The notes below the pieces were generated by a model, which was given only the letters and a program-made list of their open reading frames with translations, had not been told where the DNA came from and searched no databases. Made by a program: the position numbers and the translations under genes. Positions 22,064 through 33,218 of a stretch of 64,000 nt of DNA are shown here, one piece after another; position 1 is the stretch's first letter, and the number at the start of each line of letters is the position of its first letter. The DNA is taken from assembly GCA_001661515.1 (NCBI GenBank), contig LUVW01000001.1:1134052-1198051 (forward strand), given 5' to 3'. Source of the stretch: Capniomyces stellatus (lineage: Eukaryota > Kickxellomycota > Harpellomycetes > Harpellales > Legeriomycetaceae).

Positions 22064-25000
22064 ATGAACAATGACATACAGGATGAGATAAATGGCAAAG
22101 GGGATGTTGTGGTTAAACATGTTGGAAACAAGGATGAAATGAGCGATCTACAAGAGATAGAAAACACAAATAAAATGGAATCCAAGCAGCCCATTACCGA
22201 TGTGGAAAGCTTTGATATAGAAAGCAAGGTAGACAATAACGAGGCCGAAAATTATGGTCAAAGCTCAAAGGAAAAGGAGGATAAGGGTGTTGGAGACGGT
22301 AAAGGGCGAAAACGAATAGGCTTGGCGTGTATGCTATGCAGGAGGAAAAAAGTAAAGTGTGATAGCAAACAGCCTCAATGTAGTAATTGTAAAAATAGAG
22401 GTGCACAGTGCATATACGCTAAAGAAAGAAGGAGAGGAAGACCGCCAAGAGTGTATACATTTGCGGACCTTATTCCGCCAGGCAAACCTATAGGCCCCGA
22501 GTTACAAACAGCAATAGAAGATGCGATACTTGCAGCAAGCATATCGAATAAAAACGAATCGGGCGAGCTGGAGGTGGATATGAACAAAGGTCCAGAGTTC
22601 AGCAAGCTTTTGGATAGCTTCAATGAGATGGAGAGATTGGCGGATAGAAGCGGAAATATAGTAATTAAGCAACAAACCCTAGGTGGCAACATGGTGCCAG
22701 GAGAGGATATGAAGTTAACAGAGTATGGTGTAGAGGCAGTAAACAGCTTTAGAAAGCCGATACATACACACTCTGGGGTAGATAGGCAGAGACAAAGTAT
22801 TCTATTCGGGGAAGGTAGAGGTGGCTTTGATGTAAGCAGTGCGAACAAAGAAAGTAGAGAACATGCTGTAAAGATGATGAGCTTGGCCGAAAAGGGCCAG
22901 TACACTTATGCCCACAAAGCGCTCAATGGGGGCAAGATGATGGAGTATACGCAGGAAGCCGAGCTACTAAAGCACTTTGGGCCGAGCATGATACCACCTA
23001 TCAAACCTAGCAAAACATTGGATAGGTTCATAAACTTTTTCCAGCCGCAGATGCCGATTTTTTCCAAAGATATGCTGAGCAAGCAGGTTAGCGAAGGGAA
23101 AATGTTTACTCCGCTTTGGCTAGCAATAAACGTCCTTGGGATGACAAACAAAAGGGAGAGTGTTATCTGTGCAAAGATAGGGAACAGGCTACTATCAAAC
23201 ATAAGCGAAGAAAAAAGGCCAGATAAGGACCTTGACGCCATACTGTTACACCTACAATCATTGCTGCTGTTTTCGATGCACTATTATTTGACGGGAGACT
23301 ATAAGGATGCCTACCATCACCACAAGAAGGCAGTAGACTTGATGACTAGCAACAACTTTACAATTCTAGACATAAAGTCCAAGAGTGGTAGCCCAGAGTT
23401 CTTGGACGAGGACCAGAAAGAGGCAATACGCCGTGTCTGCTGGGGAATTTTTATCTTTGATAGGCGGTTGGCAATAACAACAGGGCACAATACAGCAGTT
23501 TCGATAGACAATATGAAGCTGGATTTGCCACAGCCAAAGGCAGGGTGGGATTTCAAGGGCACAAATTTGAAAAGAAAGAGCAGCGAGCAAACAGAACCTC
23601 AAGCAAGCAGACAGTCGATGGCCCGCTCATTCCACGATGGGTTGTCTAATAAGGTGGGGCTGTCAAACTCGGTCAAAAAGCAGGAGATGGACACAGAATA
23701 CAACAAGGCCAAAGGGCTGTATTCACAGCACTGCATTCTTCTACAGTACATTGCATCTGCGCTGAGGACGGACTGTATAGTGTCGCTTTCTCGCGACATT
23801 GGCAGGTCTATAAGCCCTGTGCTGACACTGCACGATGTGTACAGCTCAATCACTGGTGTGTACGAGAACACCAATGGCGGCCGGTTGCTGCAAGGTCCAA
23901 CAGACCAACTGAGCTACAGTTTCAATGGTACATTTAAGAAATCTGGCACGCAAAAGTTGCGGATTGGTAGCGGTCTAAGTAAAGCGCTAAAGGCAGGAAT
24001 TGGGGTGAACCAGAAGCTATTCTACCAAAATGAGCTTTGGCCAGCCGCCTCCAGATACAAACCAATATTTTCACAGCTCCAAAACAACCAGCACTCTGTC
24101 GGGTTGCCAATTGACCACACACTCCAGTTCTGTGTACAAATTACCCAGATTGAAGCCTCAATGCAGTCACAGTGTCTGTTTGCATTTTCAGAAATCCTAA
24201 ACATCGATCTGAACCAGAGCTTTATGAACAGCAAGGCCATGGAGTCCAGCTGGATAGACCCTGTCATCACGGCAATGAGCAATGCAGCAAATTTTGCGTT
24301 TGCACAAACAACACACGCAGACAAGGCAAGTGCAGGGGATGAGCACTTTGGTGGGGAGAACGAGTTTGATCTTGTTGTCTCAAACAACTTTAAGAGCGTG
24401 CAGGAGCAAGTTCTGCAGTTGGTGGCGGTTCTGGTTGGTGCTTCGTTTTCTGAGCTGTTTTTGGATAGGCCAATACAGATAGCATCGCCATGTACCTCAG
24501 TGGTCTTGCTTCAAACGCTCCAGTCCCACGTGCAAAACATCTCAGCAGAGACGTCCCAGTCAGGCTCAAGCTCACGTTCGCTGAACTTCTCCTCGATGCT
24601 ATCGACTTTTGGCAGCTATAACGGCTCAAGTGACAACACCAATGAAAGAAGCAGCACTGTATCCAGCCAAAAAGAGAATGGCGCCAATAATCAGGTAGTC
24701 AACAACCAAGCAGCCAGTAAGCGCGAGGAATCAAGAATTGGGTCACAGCCAGAGAGCCACATAAAAGCAAGTGTGGCACCAGAATCTGCAGCCAGCGACC
24801 CATCGTTGACTGTGCTTGAGCCATGGAAGCAGTGCACAGAGCTGGCGCTGACTGCTGCTGCCGCTAGTGCAAAGTTTGCTCGGTCTCTAGCATTCAACTC
24901 TGTTCTTTCCATGAACCTCACCACGTCCAATGGTCAAAGCCCAACATCAACAAATGCAGAGTACTCCACATCGGCTCTCTTCTGTCTTCGCAATAGCATA

Positions 25001-27043
25001 TCCGTGTCTGTCGTGATAGTTGGTGCTATCCGCGTTCTTATATCCAACTTTTGGCTGTTGCCTAGATGGGAGGCTGCATACAGAAAAGTTTCGGGCGCCC
25101 CTGACATGGACGCTGGTGTTTTTTCCAACACCAGACTTCTGAAGCGGACAATCAAAGAGCAATCTCCAAACGCCTTTAGTGGTCGTGCTTCTACGGACTC
25201 CCCAACCATAAACCAGGACCAACAAAACCCATCTGTCTGGTATGTGGAGACTTCCAACAAGAAAGGAAAATCAGATAGCCGCAAAGTACATGGCACAGGC
25301 CGGCTTAATGGTACTGAGCAAAGACTGCTCAACCTTCCTGCGCCTCCTTGCGCAATCCTCGACGTGCTGCATGGGTTGGCTGCATTGATGAGCTTACTGG
25401 AATCTTTGGGCAGCTTTTGGGGATTGGAATCTGAGCTTTCCCACTTTGAGAAGCTTATTTATAAAATCCAAGGGATTCCTCAGCCCAAAACCACTTTGTT
25501 TTCAGTTAAAAGCCAAACTTTTTCTCAGGTCAAGAGCTATAAGTCATCTGTTGACAGCTCCAGACCCAGTGTGTCTGACTCGCTTAATAAACAGCTAAAG
25601 ACTGCAGATCGTGCACAGCCCTTAATTTCAACAACACATAATCTGTCTGAATCCCATAGCTTCCAAAACATCTATTCCACCACAGGGCCTCATAACCAAT
25701 CGAAAGGCGTTACAAGCAACGTGCGTAGACAGGTTCTAAACCCAAGTGAGCCAAACATGTACAATTCTCGCCTTAGACTCGGTAACGACCCAGACCCCAG
25801 GAACTGGGACCCTGCCAATCCGAACACCTCTTATGAGAAGGATCATGGCTCCAATGCGCTCCCTTCGCTAGGCCATTGGAACAACAAGGAACTTGACACC
25901 AAGTACTCGGATAGCGGTGTTACTGAGGGCACCCCTAGGATGAGCAGCTCGTTTTCATCTGCCCTAATTACTAGATTCGGAAACTCGTCTTCATCCTCGT
26001 CTTCTTTTAGAAATTCAACAGAAAGGCTTCCCCAAATCAAAAACATTAGCCAGAGTCACAACCAAAATAACAATCAAAGTCAAAACTTGAACCCGAACCT
26101 GAACCAAGCTCCAAATAGCTCGATTCCATTCCCTTTCACTACAGTATCATCAAAAACCGATATATCTGGCAACAACAATAACATCACACAATCAGACTAC
26201 ACGCCCCAAAAATCCCACGGAGGTGCTGGTGCATTTAGCGAGACTAGCTACCAATCCCCGTCAAGATATGGAAACAACAATCCCAAGATGCCGTCAGACA
26301 ACGTTGATATAAAAAACAGCCAAGATAACAGATTCATCCCACATTACTCGGTCTCCAGTAACATCGATAGAACCAGCCCTACATCCGAAAACCCCAACGG
26401 AAAACACTTGGCATCTGACATTCCGTTTGACTACAGCAACCAGCCGTACAGATCTTACCAAAGATTTAATAATGAGCAGACAGGACTGAGGACAAAGGAC
26501 CGGGTATCCTCCGACAGATACTCACAAGCCATCCGCAAGGTATCCAGCCCTGTCCTTTCCAACATATCCTCGCTAATACACGATGGCAACTTCAGCTCCA
26601 AAGCCCAACCTCCTATGGATGTTGAGGATCAGGATTATCCAGAAAATGGCTCTCTGTCCCTTTACAACAATTCCGCTGATAATTTGCACAGCAAAAAGCG
26701 ACGACAGTCGTACAACCACGTCTATATGGGCGCTTATAGTCATAACAACTCGGTTTTGAACTCTAGCCACCTCAGGTCTTCCATTTTCCCAGCCAACTCT
26801 CAGCATAGCCAAAACACCTTCAAACCTACCAACTTTGCTCAGAACAGTGCTCACAGATACGATTCGCATCCCATCAGTAGGAGCCAGCTTGGTCAAAGCG
26901 ACAGCCCATCAGCTTCTGAATCGTCGTTTAACAAGGCTGAAAACTACGATGGTGTTGGTGGTCAGCACCCTGAAGATGTCGGCAGTGAAGAGGTTGATTC
27001 GACTAAGCATAATCTCCCCACCTTAAGATCTCTTGGGTTTTGA
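22064..27043 (+). CDS. Zn2Cys6 (Gal4-type) transcription factor with AT-hook-like motif
   Basis: A single uninterrupted frame of 1,659 residues. Residues 89-116 form a fungal Zn2Cys6 cluster with six cysteines at 89, 92, 99, 106, 109 and 116 (C-x2-C-x6-C-x6-C-x2-C-x6-C), which binds two zinc ions and contacts DNA. An AT-hook-like RRRGRPPR follows at once, a basic minor-groove element. Residues about 320-500 resemble the fungal-specific regulatory (middle homology) domain, with FINFFQPQMPIFSKDML and RRVCWGIFIFDRRLA. The rest is Ser/Asn-rich and likely disordered, with Asn-Gln tracts near residues 1330-1360. I cannot name the target pathway. The next gene is an oxidoreductase 1.5 kb downstream on the same strand, but nothing ties the two together. 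The protein is about twice the usual length for this family. The start ATG follows a good TATA candidate. Confidence 0.92.
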   Translation: MNNDIQDEINGKGDVVVKHVGNKDEMSDLQEIENTNKMESKQPITDVESFDIESKVDNNEAENYGQSSKEKEDKGVGDGKGRKRIGLACMLCRRKKVKCDSKQPQCSNCKNRGAQCIYAKERRRGRPPRVYTFADLIPPGKPIGPELQTAIEDAILAASISNKNESGELEVDMNKGPEFSKLLDSFNEMERLADRSGNIVIKQQTLGGNMVPGEDMKLTEYGVEAVNSFRKPIHTHSGVDRQRQSILFGEGRGGFDVSSANKESREHAVKMMSLAEKGQYTYAHKALNGGKMMEYTQEAELLKHFGPSMIPPIKPSKTLDRFINFFQPQMPIFSKDMLSKQVSEGKMFTPLWLAINVLGMTNKRESVICAKIGNRLLSNISEEKRPDKDLDAILLHLQSLLLFSMHYYLTGDYKDAYHHHKKAVDLMTSNNFTILDIKSKSGSPEFLDEDQKEAIRRVCWGIFIFDRRLAITTGHNTAVSIDNMKLDLPQPKAGWDFKGTNLKRKSSEQTEPQASRQSMARSFHDGLSNKVGLSNSVKKQEMDTEYNKAKGLYSQHCILLQYIASALRTDCIVSLSRDIGRSISPVLTLHDVYSSITGVYENTNGGRLLQGPTDQLSYSFNGTFKKSGTQKLRIGSGLSKALKAGIGVNQKLFYQNELWPAASRYKPIFSQLQNNQHSVGLPIDHTLQFCVQITQIEASMQSQCLFAFSEILNIDLNQSFMNSKAMESSWIDPVITAMSNAANFAFAQTTHADKASAGDEHFGGENEFDLVVSNNFKSVQEQVLQLVAVLVGASFSELFLDRPIQIASPCTSVVLLQTLQSHVQNISAETSQSGSSSRSLNFSSMLSTFGSYNGSSDNTNERSSTVSSQKENGANNQVVNNQAASKREESRIGSQPESHIKASVAPESAASDPSLTVLEPWKQCTELALTAAAASAKFARSLAFNSVLSMNLTTSNGQSPTSTNAEYSTSALFCLRNSISVSVVIVGAIRVLISNFWLLPRWEAAYRKVSGAPDMDAGVFSNTRLLKRTIKEQSPNAFSGRASTDSPTINQDQQNPSVWYVETSNKKGKSDSRKVHGTGRLNGTEQRLLNLPAPPCAILDVLHGLAALMSLLESLGSFWGLESELSHFEKLIYKIQGIPQPKTTLFSVKSQTFSQVKSYKSSVDSSRPSVSDSLNKQLKTADRAQPLISTTHNLSESHSFQNIYSTTGPHNQSKGVTSNVRRQVLNPSEPNMYNSRLRLGNDPDPRNWDPANPNTSYEKDHGSNALPSLGHWNNKELDTKYSDSGVTEGTPRMSSSFSSALITRFGNSSSSSSSFRNSTERLPQIKNISQSHNQNNNQSQNLNPNLNQAPNSSIPFPFTTVSSKTDISGNNNNITQSDYTPQKSHGGAGAFSETSYQSPSRYGNNNPKMPSDNVDIKNSQDNRFIPHYSVSSNIDRTSPTSENPNGKHLASDIPFDYSNQPYRSYQRFNNEQTGLRTKDRVSSDRYSQAIRKVSSPVLSNISSLIHDGNFSSKAQPPMDVEDQDYPENGSLSLYNNSADNLHSKKRRQSYNHVYMGAYSHNNSVLNSSHLRSSIFPANSQHSQNTFKPTNFAQNSAHRYDSHPISRSQLGQSDSPSASESSFNKAENYDGVGGQHPEDVGSEEVDSTKHNLPTLRSLGF

Positions 27044-27536
27044 GAATTTTGACGTTATGTTTTGGGAGGATATGGTGTTGCCAATTGGTGCCAGGGGGGA
27101 TATCCTTGGTTAGGGATACGTGCCCATTGAAAAGAAACAACAGTCTCTTTGTTGTTTATTTTCTTTATTTGTAAATATACCTATTTAGCTTGATTTTTAT
27201 TTAAATATCATCTATCATATATTTAACCATCCGCAATTTATACATAACAAGCCCTATACTACACAGACCAAATGGGTAATATATTATACATATCGAATTT
27301 AATTGCCATATTTGACCGTCAGATTACTCTTTTCTTATTATTTCTGCTCTTTACTAGACGTAAACTCAAACCATGCTGGTTATGTGTGTTTACGTCAATC
27401 AATATCCCAAAGTACTTTGCTTTATACTGTACTCTCAAAATCAAAAGTGGCGAGGGGATCAAACCTTACAAACCCTTCATACATCATGCCATTTTTTTGG
27501 TTTCGGATTGCTTTGACCTAATCTTGTTTTTTTCCA

Positions 27537-27629
27537 CTTGATTTGGCTTATTTTGGTTTGATTCAGCTTATTTTGATTTGATTTTATTTGATTCGGTTTA
27601 TTTTGCTTTGAATTGGTTTGATTTGACTT
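27537..27629. repeat. Degenerate TTTGATT/TTATTTTG repeat
   Basis: Six or so imperfect copies of a unit close to GATTYGGYTTATTTTGGTTT follow each other. They lie about 500 bases past the stop codon of the zinc-cluster gene. No coding role is visible. Confidence 0.6.
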
Positions 27630-28372
27630 AAATACGCCGGAATCCCGACTGTTTCATGTGTTTTTTCTGGAAATCCTACTTTGCAGGTTTAAGTTAAAGT
27701 AAAGGGTGCCTATGTTTTTTTTTATAGCCCCTTGTTTAAAAGCGGTATGGCTGGTATATACACCACACACGGTTTATTCTTGCATTATATATGTTAATTG
27801 TAATGTTTGAAAAGGCTAGCTTAAGTGCTTCGTTTAGACCTAATCATAAGCTAGACAAGCCTATGCATTTTTATTTTCCTTGGCCGGATCTAAGACCACG
27901 TTTATTATATCTTTAAATGGCTTGTAGCACAAAATCGCTACCTTTTTTTCCCCTAAGACCATATCTTTTTTTTCTTTCATTACTTTATTTATTCTCACAC
28001 TTGCTTTTTTTATTTTTATTTATTTACTTTCATTTAATTGAAATTGGCTCTCACTCTTATTGATAAAATCTACTTGGTCAAACTAATGTGTGAGTTGTTT
28101 TTAGTATACTTTTTTTTTGCTTTTTTCATTGAGATTGTTTTAGGCGTAATCTCGAATATCTCGGTCAAAGCTTTACAAAATTTAAATGACACATGAAACT
28201 TTCAAACTCGACCTAAATCCTCACTAACTTGCGCCTATCATTTTTAATTAAGCGTCAAGTGAGAAAATAGAAAAATCTTGAGAAGTTAAAAGTAGGCTGG
28301 TTTATCATTTACTAACAAATTACCAATAATACGCAACCAGTTTAGGATTCAACTAATGTTTTTTAAAAAAAG

Positions 28373-28380
28373 TATAAAAC
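28373..28380 (+). promoter_or_regulatory. TATA-box candidate for the FAD oxidoreductase gene
   Basis: TATAAAAC stands about 150 bases before the ATG at 28533 and is followed by a pyrimidine-rich leader, as is common in fungal promoters. Confidence 0.45.
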
Positions 28381-28532
28381 CCCGCTTCCATTCCATCCCA
28401 TTTTTTTATCCACTTTTTTTTTCACTTTTACTTTTCTTACTCTCGACTGGAATTTTCCACTATATTTCTTTCATATAGGCATCCTTTGGATATAACCATA
28501 CAAGCTTAGAATAGTTAAAAGTAGTTAATAAA

Positions 28533-30292
28533 ATGACTATAGATATCCCCGTAACAAGAGACCCAGGTCTGCCCAGCGACAACCCAACCCGCTCAATCTG
28601 GCTTGACGAGAATCCATTAAAGTCTTTCAGGTCTTCAAAAGAGTTGCCTAAATTCTCCGACATTGTCGTAATTGGCTCTGGATTTTCAGGCGCCTCAATT
28701 GTATACCACCTTTTGGTTGACCCCAACACGAAACTTAAAGGAAATAACAATATCGCCACAGCAAACGCGGCTTCAAAAGCAGCACCTACAGTAACCTTGT
28801 TGGAGGCACGTGAGGCATGCGGTGGTGCCACAGGTAGAAATGGCGGCCACATTATCCCAGACAACCATCGTGGCTTCTTTACGGACTCCCAGGTGTACCC
28901 TGGAAGAGCTATGGACGCCACAGCAGTTCGAATCTTTGAACAGATAAACTTTAACGAGATCCAGAAGTTTGTCAAAGAACAGCAAATTGATTGCGAGTTG
29001 CGCGCTGAGGGAAATGTGGAGGTTTACACTGATAAGGAAGAGTACGAGCTTGCTTTGAGAACTGTTGACGAGGCTCGCAAGTGGGGTATCACAGGTCAAC
29101 ATATATTTTCCAAAGAGGACATGAGACAGGTTAGTTTGAAGCAATAGCATCCATATTAGACTAAACATCAAGGTATATTTGCTTTAATTAGAACAAGCAC
29201 CGCCATTAACCAAGTACATTGATTTGATTCAACTATATTTAGATGTTGGGAACAACAGAGTATGTAGGGGCGATTAGAATCCCAAGTGGACAGGTCTTTC
29301 CAGCAAGGATTATCTGGCACATGTTGAAAAAAAGCATTGAGAGTGGGTTGAAGTTTTACACTTATACACCAGTAGTCAATGTACGACCTGCCACTAGCGC
29401 CGAAATTGGTTCAGTAGTTCCAAAAGATCAGCTGGACAGCGACAGTGTATTCTGGAGTGTAGAGAGCAAGAACGGAGAAAAGATAATAACACAGAACGTT
29501 GTACACGCAACCAATGCCTATGCGTCGCATCTGCTTGAACAGCTCCGAGGCCGGATTTTTCCAGTAAGAGCCCAAGTGATCTCCACCTCACCCCAGTCAA
29601 CGCCAAAGTTATGGCCATTTGGACTCAGTCTAAGAGAAGGGCTGGAGTATGCCATGAGACGAGACTATCCAAACGGCCGAATGGTTTATGGTGGATTTAG
29701 AACAGCGTCAGATACTTGGGAGGTAGGGACATCAAATGACTCTGAAATAAACCCAAAGCTAAGCAAGGCCCTTAGAGAAAGTCTCAATACCCAAGTCTTT
29801 TCGCAAATGGGGAAAAATAAGAATTTGAATTACGATATTCGGGAGTGGAGTGGCATTATGGGATTCTCTGACGACGATGCACCATATGTTGGAAATGTCC
29901 ATGATAAAAATGGGAGGTTGGTGCAAGGCCAGTGGGTGCTTGCGGGGCTTTCTGCTCATGGTATGCCCAGATGCTTTAGATGTGGCCGTGAGGTCGCACG
30001 TTTGGTTAGCGAACAGTACATGTCCAAGAAGGAAGTCGATGCTCGCAAGACTAGCGAGAATGTAGTAGTAGACAACAACAGACTGCTAACGTTGGCCAGT
30101 TTCCAGACCAATCCTGTGAATAAGCTAGATTCCTCGGTCTGGCAACCAATAGGAAAAAACAACATTGATGGCTGGGACTACCCCCTGCCTAAATCCTTCT
30201 TTGTCACACCACAAAGAATGTCAAGCATAAATACTAATGGTTGGGAAGATAGAACTATTTTGACAGACATTAAGCTCAAGTCAAAACTCTAA
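28533..30292 (+). CDS. FAD-dependent oxidoreductase, DAO family
   Basis: Two exons (28533-29129 and 29243-30292) give 548 residues. The 113-base intron has a GTTAGT donor and TTTAG acceptor, phase 0, rejoining DMRQ to MLGTTEYVG. The Rossmann dinucleotide motif DIVVIGSGFSGASI is at about residues 43-56. It is followed by VTLLEAREACGGATGRNGGH, a signature of the glycine oxidase, sarcosine oxidase and gamma-glutamylputrescine oxidase group that binds FAD and oxidises a C-N bond. The C-terminal DAO segment WSGIMGFSDDDAPYVGNV, then VLAGLSAHGMPRC, completes the FAD fold. No signal peptide or transmembrane helix is seen. The substrate cannot be deduced; many fungal paralogs of this group are uncharacterised. 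The C-terminus has no classic peroxisomal SKL (it ends LKSKL). The last three residues, SKL, would in fact match a PTS1 signal, so peroxisomal location is plausible. Confidence 0.88.
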
Positions 30293-30676
30293 GGCTACAA
30301 CAACTGCTTTTTTGTTTAGCTTTTTTATTCAGCTTTTTTGTTTAGCCTTTTTGATTAGCTTTTAGCCAAGCAAGTCAATACCTTTTTATTCATTATGTTT
30401 TTGGTGGAGGTATGGCGATATTTTTGTATGGCTAGGATGGTTTCTTGAACCATTTATAGGCTTAATATTTATACAACCATTACTATTACTACTCGATTGA
30501 CTTAACTTTTCTAGTTCATTTCAGTAGAGTCGGCGAGACAATTATGATATTTATATGTTTTTTTATGTTGAAGTGGTTAATGTGGTTGCAGTTTTCTTTG
30601 CTAGTTATATTAATTTGAATTGTATCCAATTATACGATTTGAGAAAAATGTATTTATAAAGGTCATAAAGAACTAT
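30293..30676. other. Convergent 3' region with TTTTTTGTTTAGC repeat
   Basis: This is the space between the 3' ends of the oxidoreductase gene (+) and the TypA-like gene (-). At 30307-30362 a T-rich unit of about 13 bases (TTTTTTGTTTAGC and variants) repeats four to five times, perhaps within the 3' untranslated region of the oxidoreductase. Confidence 0.6.
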
Positions 30677-33218
30677 TTACTGCATTAAGAAATCTATATC
30701 ACTTGCGCGGCGTCTAGACAGTTGTTTTCTTCTGTTAGAATCCAGTTCGTGTTTTCTAAGTCGGATCTGTGAAGGTGTGACCTCGATCTTCTCACCAGGA
30801 TCAACGTAAGAAATAGCTTCTTCCAAGGTCCAGGGCTTGACTGGTGTGAGCTGTACTTTTTCGTCTTTATGCACAGTTCTGATGTTTGTAAGCTGTTTGG
30901 CTTTTGTAGGGTTGACCTCCAAATCGCCGTGATCCTTGTTGAACTCGCCGACAATCATCCCTGGGTACACGGTTTCTCCCGGGCGAATAAACAGCTTTCC
31001 TCTCGCTTCAATCATGTTCAATGCATATGACGTTGCAGTTCCTACAGACCCTGTGGCAATCAACGAACCTTTGCGCGCCTTATCTATTTCGCCCTTATAG
31101 TCCTCAAACCTCAGGAACGAGTGGGCAAGCGCTCCAGTCCCACGTGTGTCGTTTTTCAGTTCACTCAAGTAGCCTAGCAATCCACGAGTGGGAATCTCAA
31201 ACACCAGTCTGGCCTTGTCAGCAACATCCAGGTACTTTTTCATGTCTGCCTTTCTCCTGGTCAGCTTCTCAATCACAATACCTGCCATTTCAGAGTCTAC
31301 ATCAACTACCGCTTCCTCAATTGGCTCTTGGATTGTATTGCTCTTTGGATTCTCGGGGTCTCTTCTAAACAGTACTCGAGGCGGGCTTACGGAAAGCTCA
31401 AATCCCTCGCGCCTCATTGTTTCAATTAAAATACTCAGCTGCAATTCTCCACGGCCGCGAACCTCAAACGATTCTGACGATGTGCTTGGAACCACTTGCA
31501 GTGCTACGTTGGTTTCTGCCTCGCGCAACAGCCTGTCCCTGATCAAAGTCGATGTTAACAAGGACCCTTCCTTACCAGCAAGCGGCGAGTCGTTAACTCC
31601 AAAGCTCATGGATACAGTTGGGGGGTCAACTGGAACAAACTACTCAAAGCAATTCAAATCAGAACACTGTTTAATATATCGCTAAAAAGCTATGTTTTAT
31701 ACTCGTGTTTGCACAATAGCTGTACATTAGTAAGGTAAATAAACAGGTAAATAAACAGGCAGTTAAATAAATATAAAAAAACACAATTAATAAGCTTACT
31801 GGCAATGCCTCTGTAATACTTGGAGAACAGAGTGTGTAATTGATGCTGGCAGACTTGATTCCGCTAATCAGCACAATATCTCCAGCTATTCCCTCCTCCA
31901 ATTCTTCAACCTCCAGTCCTCTCTTAAGCAAGATCTTTGTAACTCTTCCGGTTTCATTAACAGCTGGTGACGCCCCCTCTTCGGCTGCAACAGGATTGAT
32001 TGCTTTGATTTGGTCACCAATTCTGATTTTTCCACTGGTAATTCTACCCAAGTAACACTTGCCCAAGTACGAGTTTGGCTCGATTTGAGTAACCAACATC
32101 TGGAATGGTTCAACGCCATTGACTTTCTCAATGCTGCTAGCCTTTGGGCAAGGAACATAGTCGATGATTGTGTCTAGCAATGACTCCATCATCGGAATAG
32201 TAGGTGGGTTTTTGGCTCTTTCGTTTGCCTCCTCCATGCTCTTTGCACACCAACCCTGCTTAGCTGATGCAAACAACAATGGATAGTCCATCTGCTTGTC
32301 TGATGACTCAAGAGCCATAAATAACTCAAGCAGCTCTGAATCCACCTCGTCTGGTCGTGATGTTGGCCTGTCGATTTTATTCAGTACTACAATTGGACAT
32401 AGTCCTCGTTGGAGCGCTTTAGTTAACACAAATTTGGTCTGTGCCATCGGTCCCTCGGTCGCATCTATCGATTTATGTGTAATGTTTTGGTCAGTTATAC
32501 TTCACAAACGGGCTTTAAATTATTGATTATAGATTTCAACATCAGCTATACCCAGCCATGTCTATTCAACCTAAAGAATGTAAGTATAATACAAGCATGA
32601 GGGCCTACCTGTGACTAGCACTACACTGTCTACCATAGACAAAATTCTTTCTACTTCGCCTCCAAAATCAGCATGCCCTGGCGTATCCACGATGTTGATT
32701 CTGTGGTCTTTGTACATAAACGAGGTTACTTTACTCAAAATAGTCATTCCTCTTTCGCGCTCTAGCTCATTAGAATCCATAACACAAACTTCCTTGTTTG
32801 CTTCATCGCTAGACAGTATTCCAGATTGTTTCAGCAAAGCATCAACCAGCGTTGTTTTTCCGTGATCTACATGAGCAATAATACCTACGTTCCTGATCTT
32901 TTCAATCGTGTGTCCTTTTGCTCCTGCTTCCTTTTGATAAACTACACTTTTTGCCGAAAACATTCTCATGTTACTGTGGATCCCAGGGTTAACACATTCT
33001 CTTTTAAACGCATTGACAAAGCTAATTCCAGTGCTGACTTTTCTTGAAACATTTCCTCCCAATACGCTATAGCTTCTCGATAAGCTCATATTCGCAACAG
33101 ACTTTCCAGCGGTTGGCAATAATACCTGTGGGAAAGTTGAGGTTGGCACTATCTGTGCACCTCTTACATTTCCAAGCCCTTGTCTAAAAGACAATTGCAT
33201 GAACTTACTTGTTGCCAT
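30677..33218 (-). CDS. TypA/BipA-like translational GTPase, probably mitochondrial
   Basis: Three exons on the minus strand (33218-32609, 32464-31800, 31639-30677) encode 745 residues. The GTPase motifs are AHVDHGKTT (G1), the RGMT switch (G2), [14 protein letters not shown] (G3), NKID (G4) and SAKQG (G5). The join at 32609/32464 restores [14 protein letters not shown], matching the family's DA-GPM-QT segment. The join at 31800/31639 restores [21 protein letters not shown]. The C-terminal part has [26 protein letters not shown] (EF-G domain III/V type), [10 protein letters not shown], and the BipA-specific end with [15 protein letters not shown] and LTLEEA-like segments. Bacterial BipA has about 605 residues. 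Here roughly 95 extra N-terminal residues, basic and Ser-rich without acidic runs at the start, look like a mitochondrial leader. BipA binds the ribosome and helps assembly or stress translation; a role on mitoribosomes is inference. It is not Guf1/LepA, since the C-terminus differs. Confidence 0.87.

Larger units (their letters stand above)
27044..28532. other. Intergenic region with TTTGATT-type degenerate repeat
   Basis: About 1.5 kb between the zinc-cluster gene and the FAD oxidoreductase gene. It has T-rich sequence and the degenerate TTTGATTYGGYTTATT repeat at 27537-27629. Short frames at 27272-27541 look fortuitous. Confidence 0.55.
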
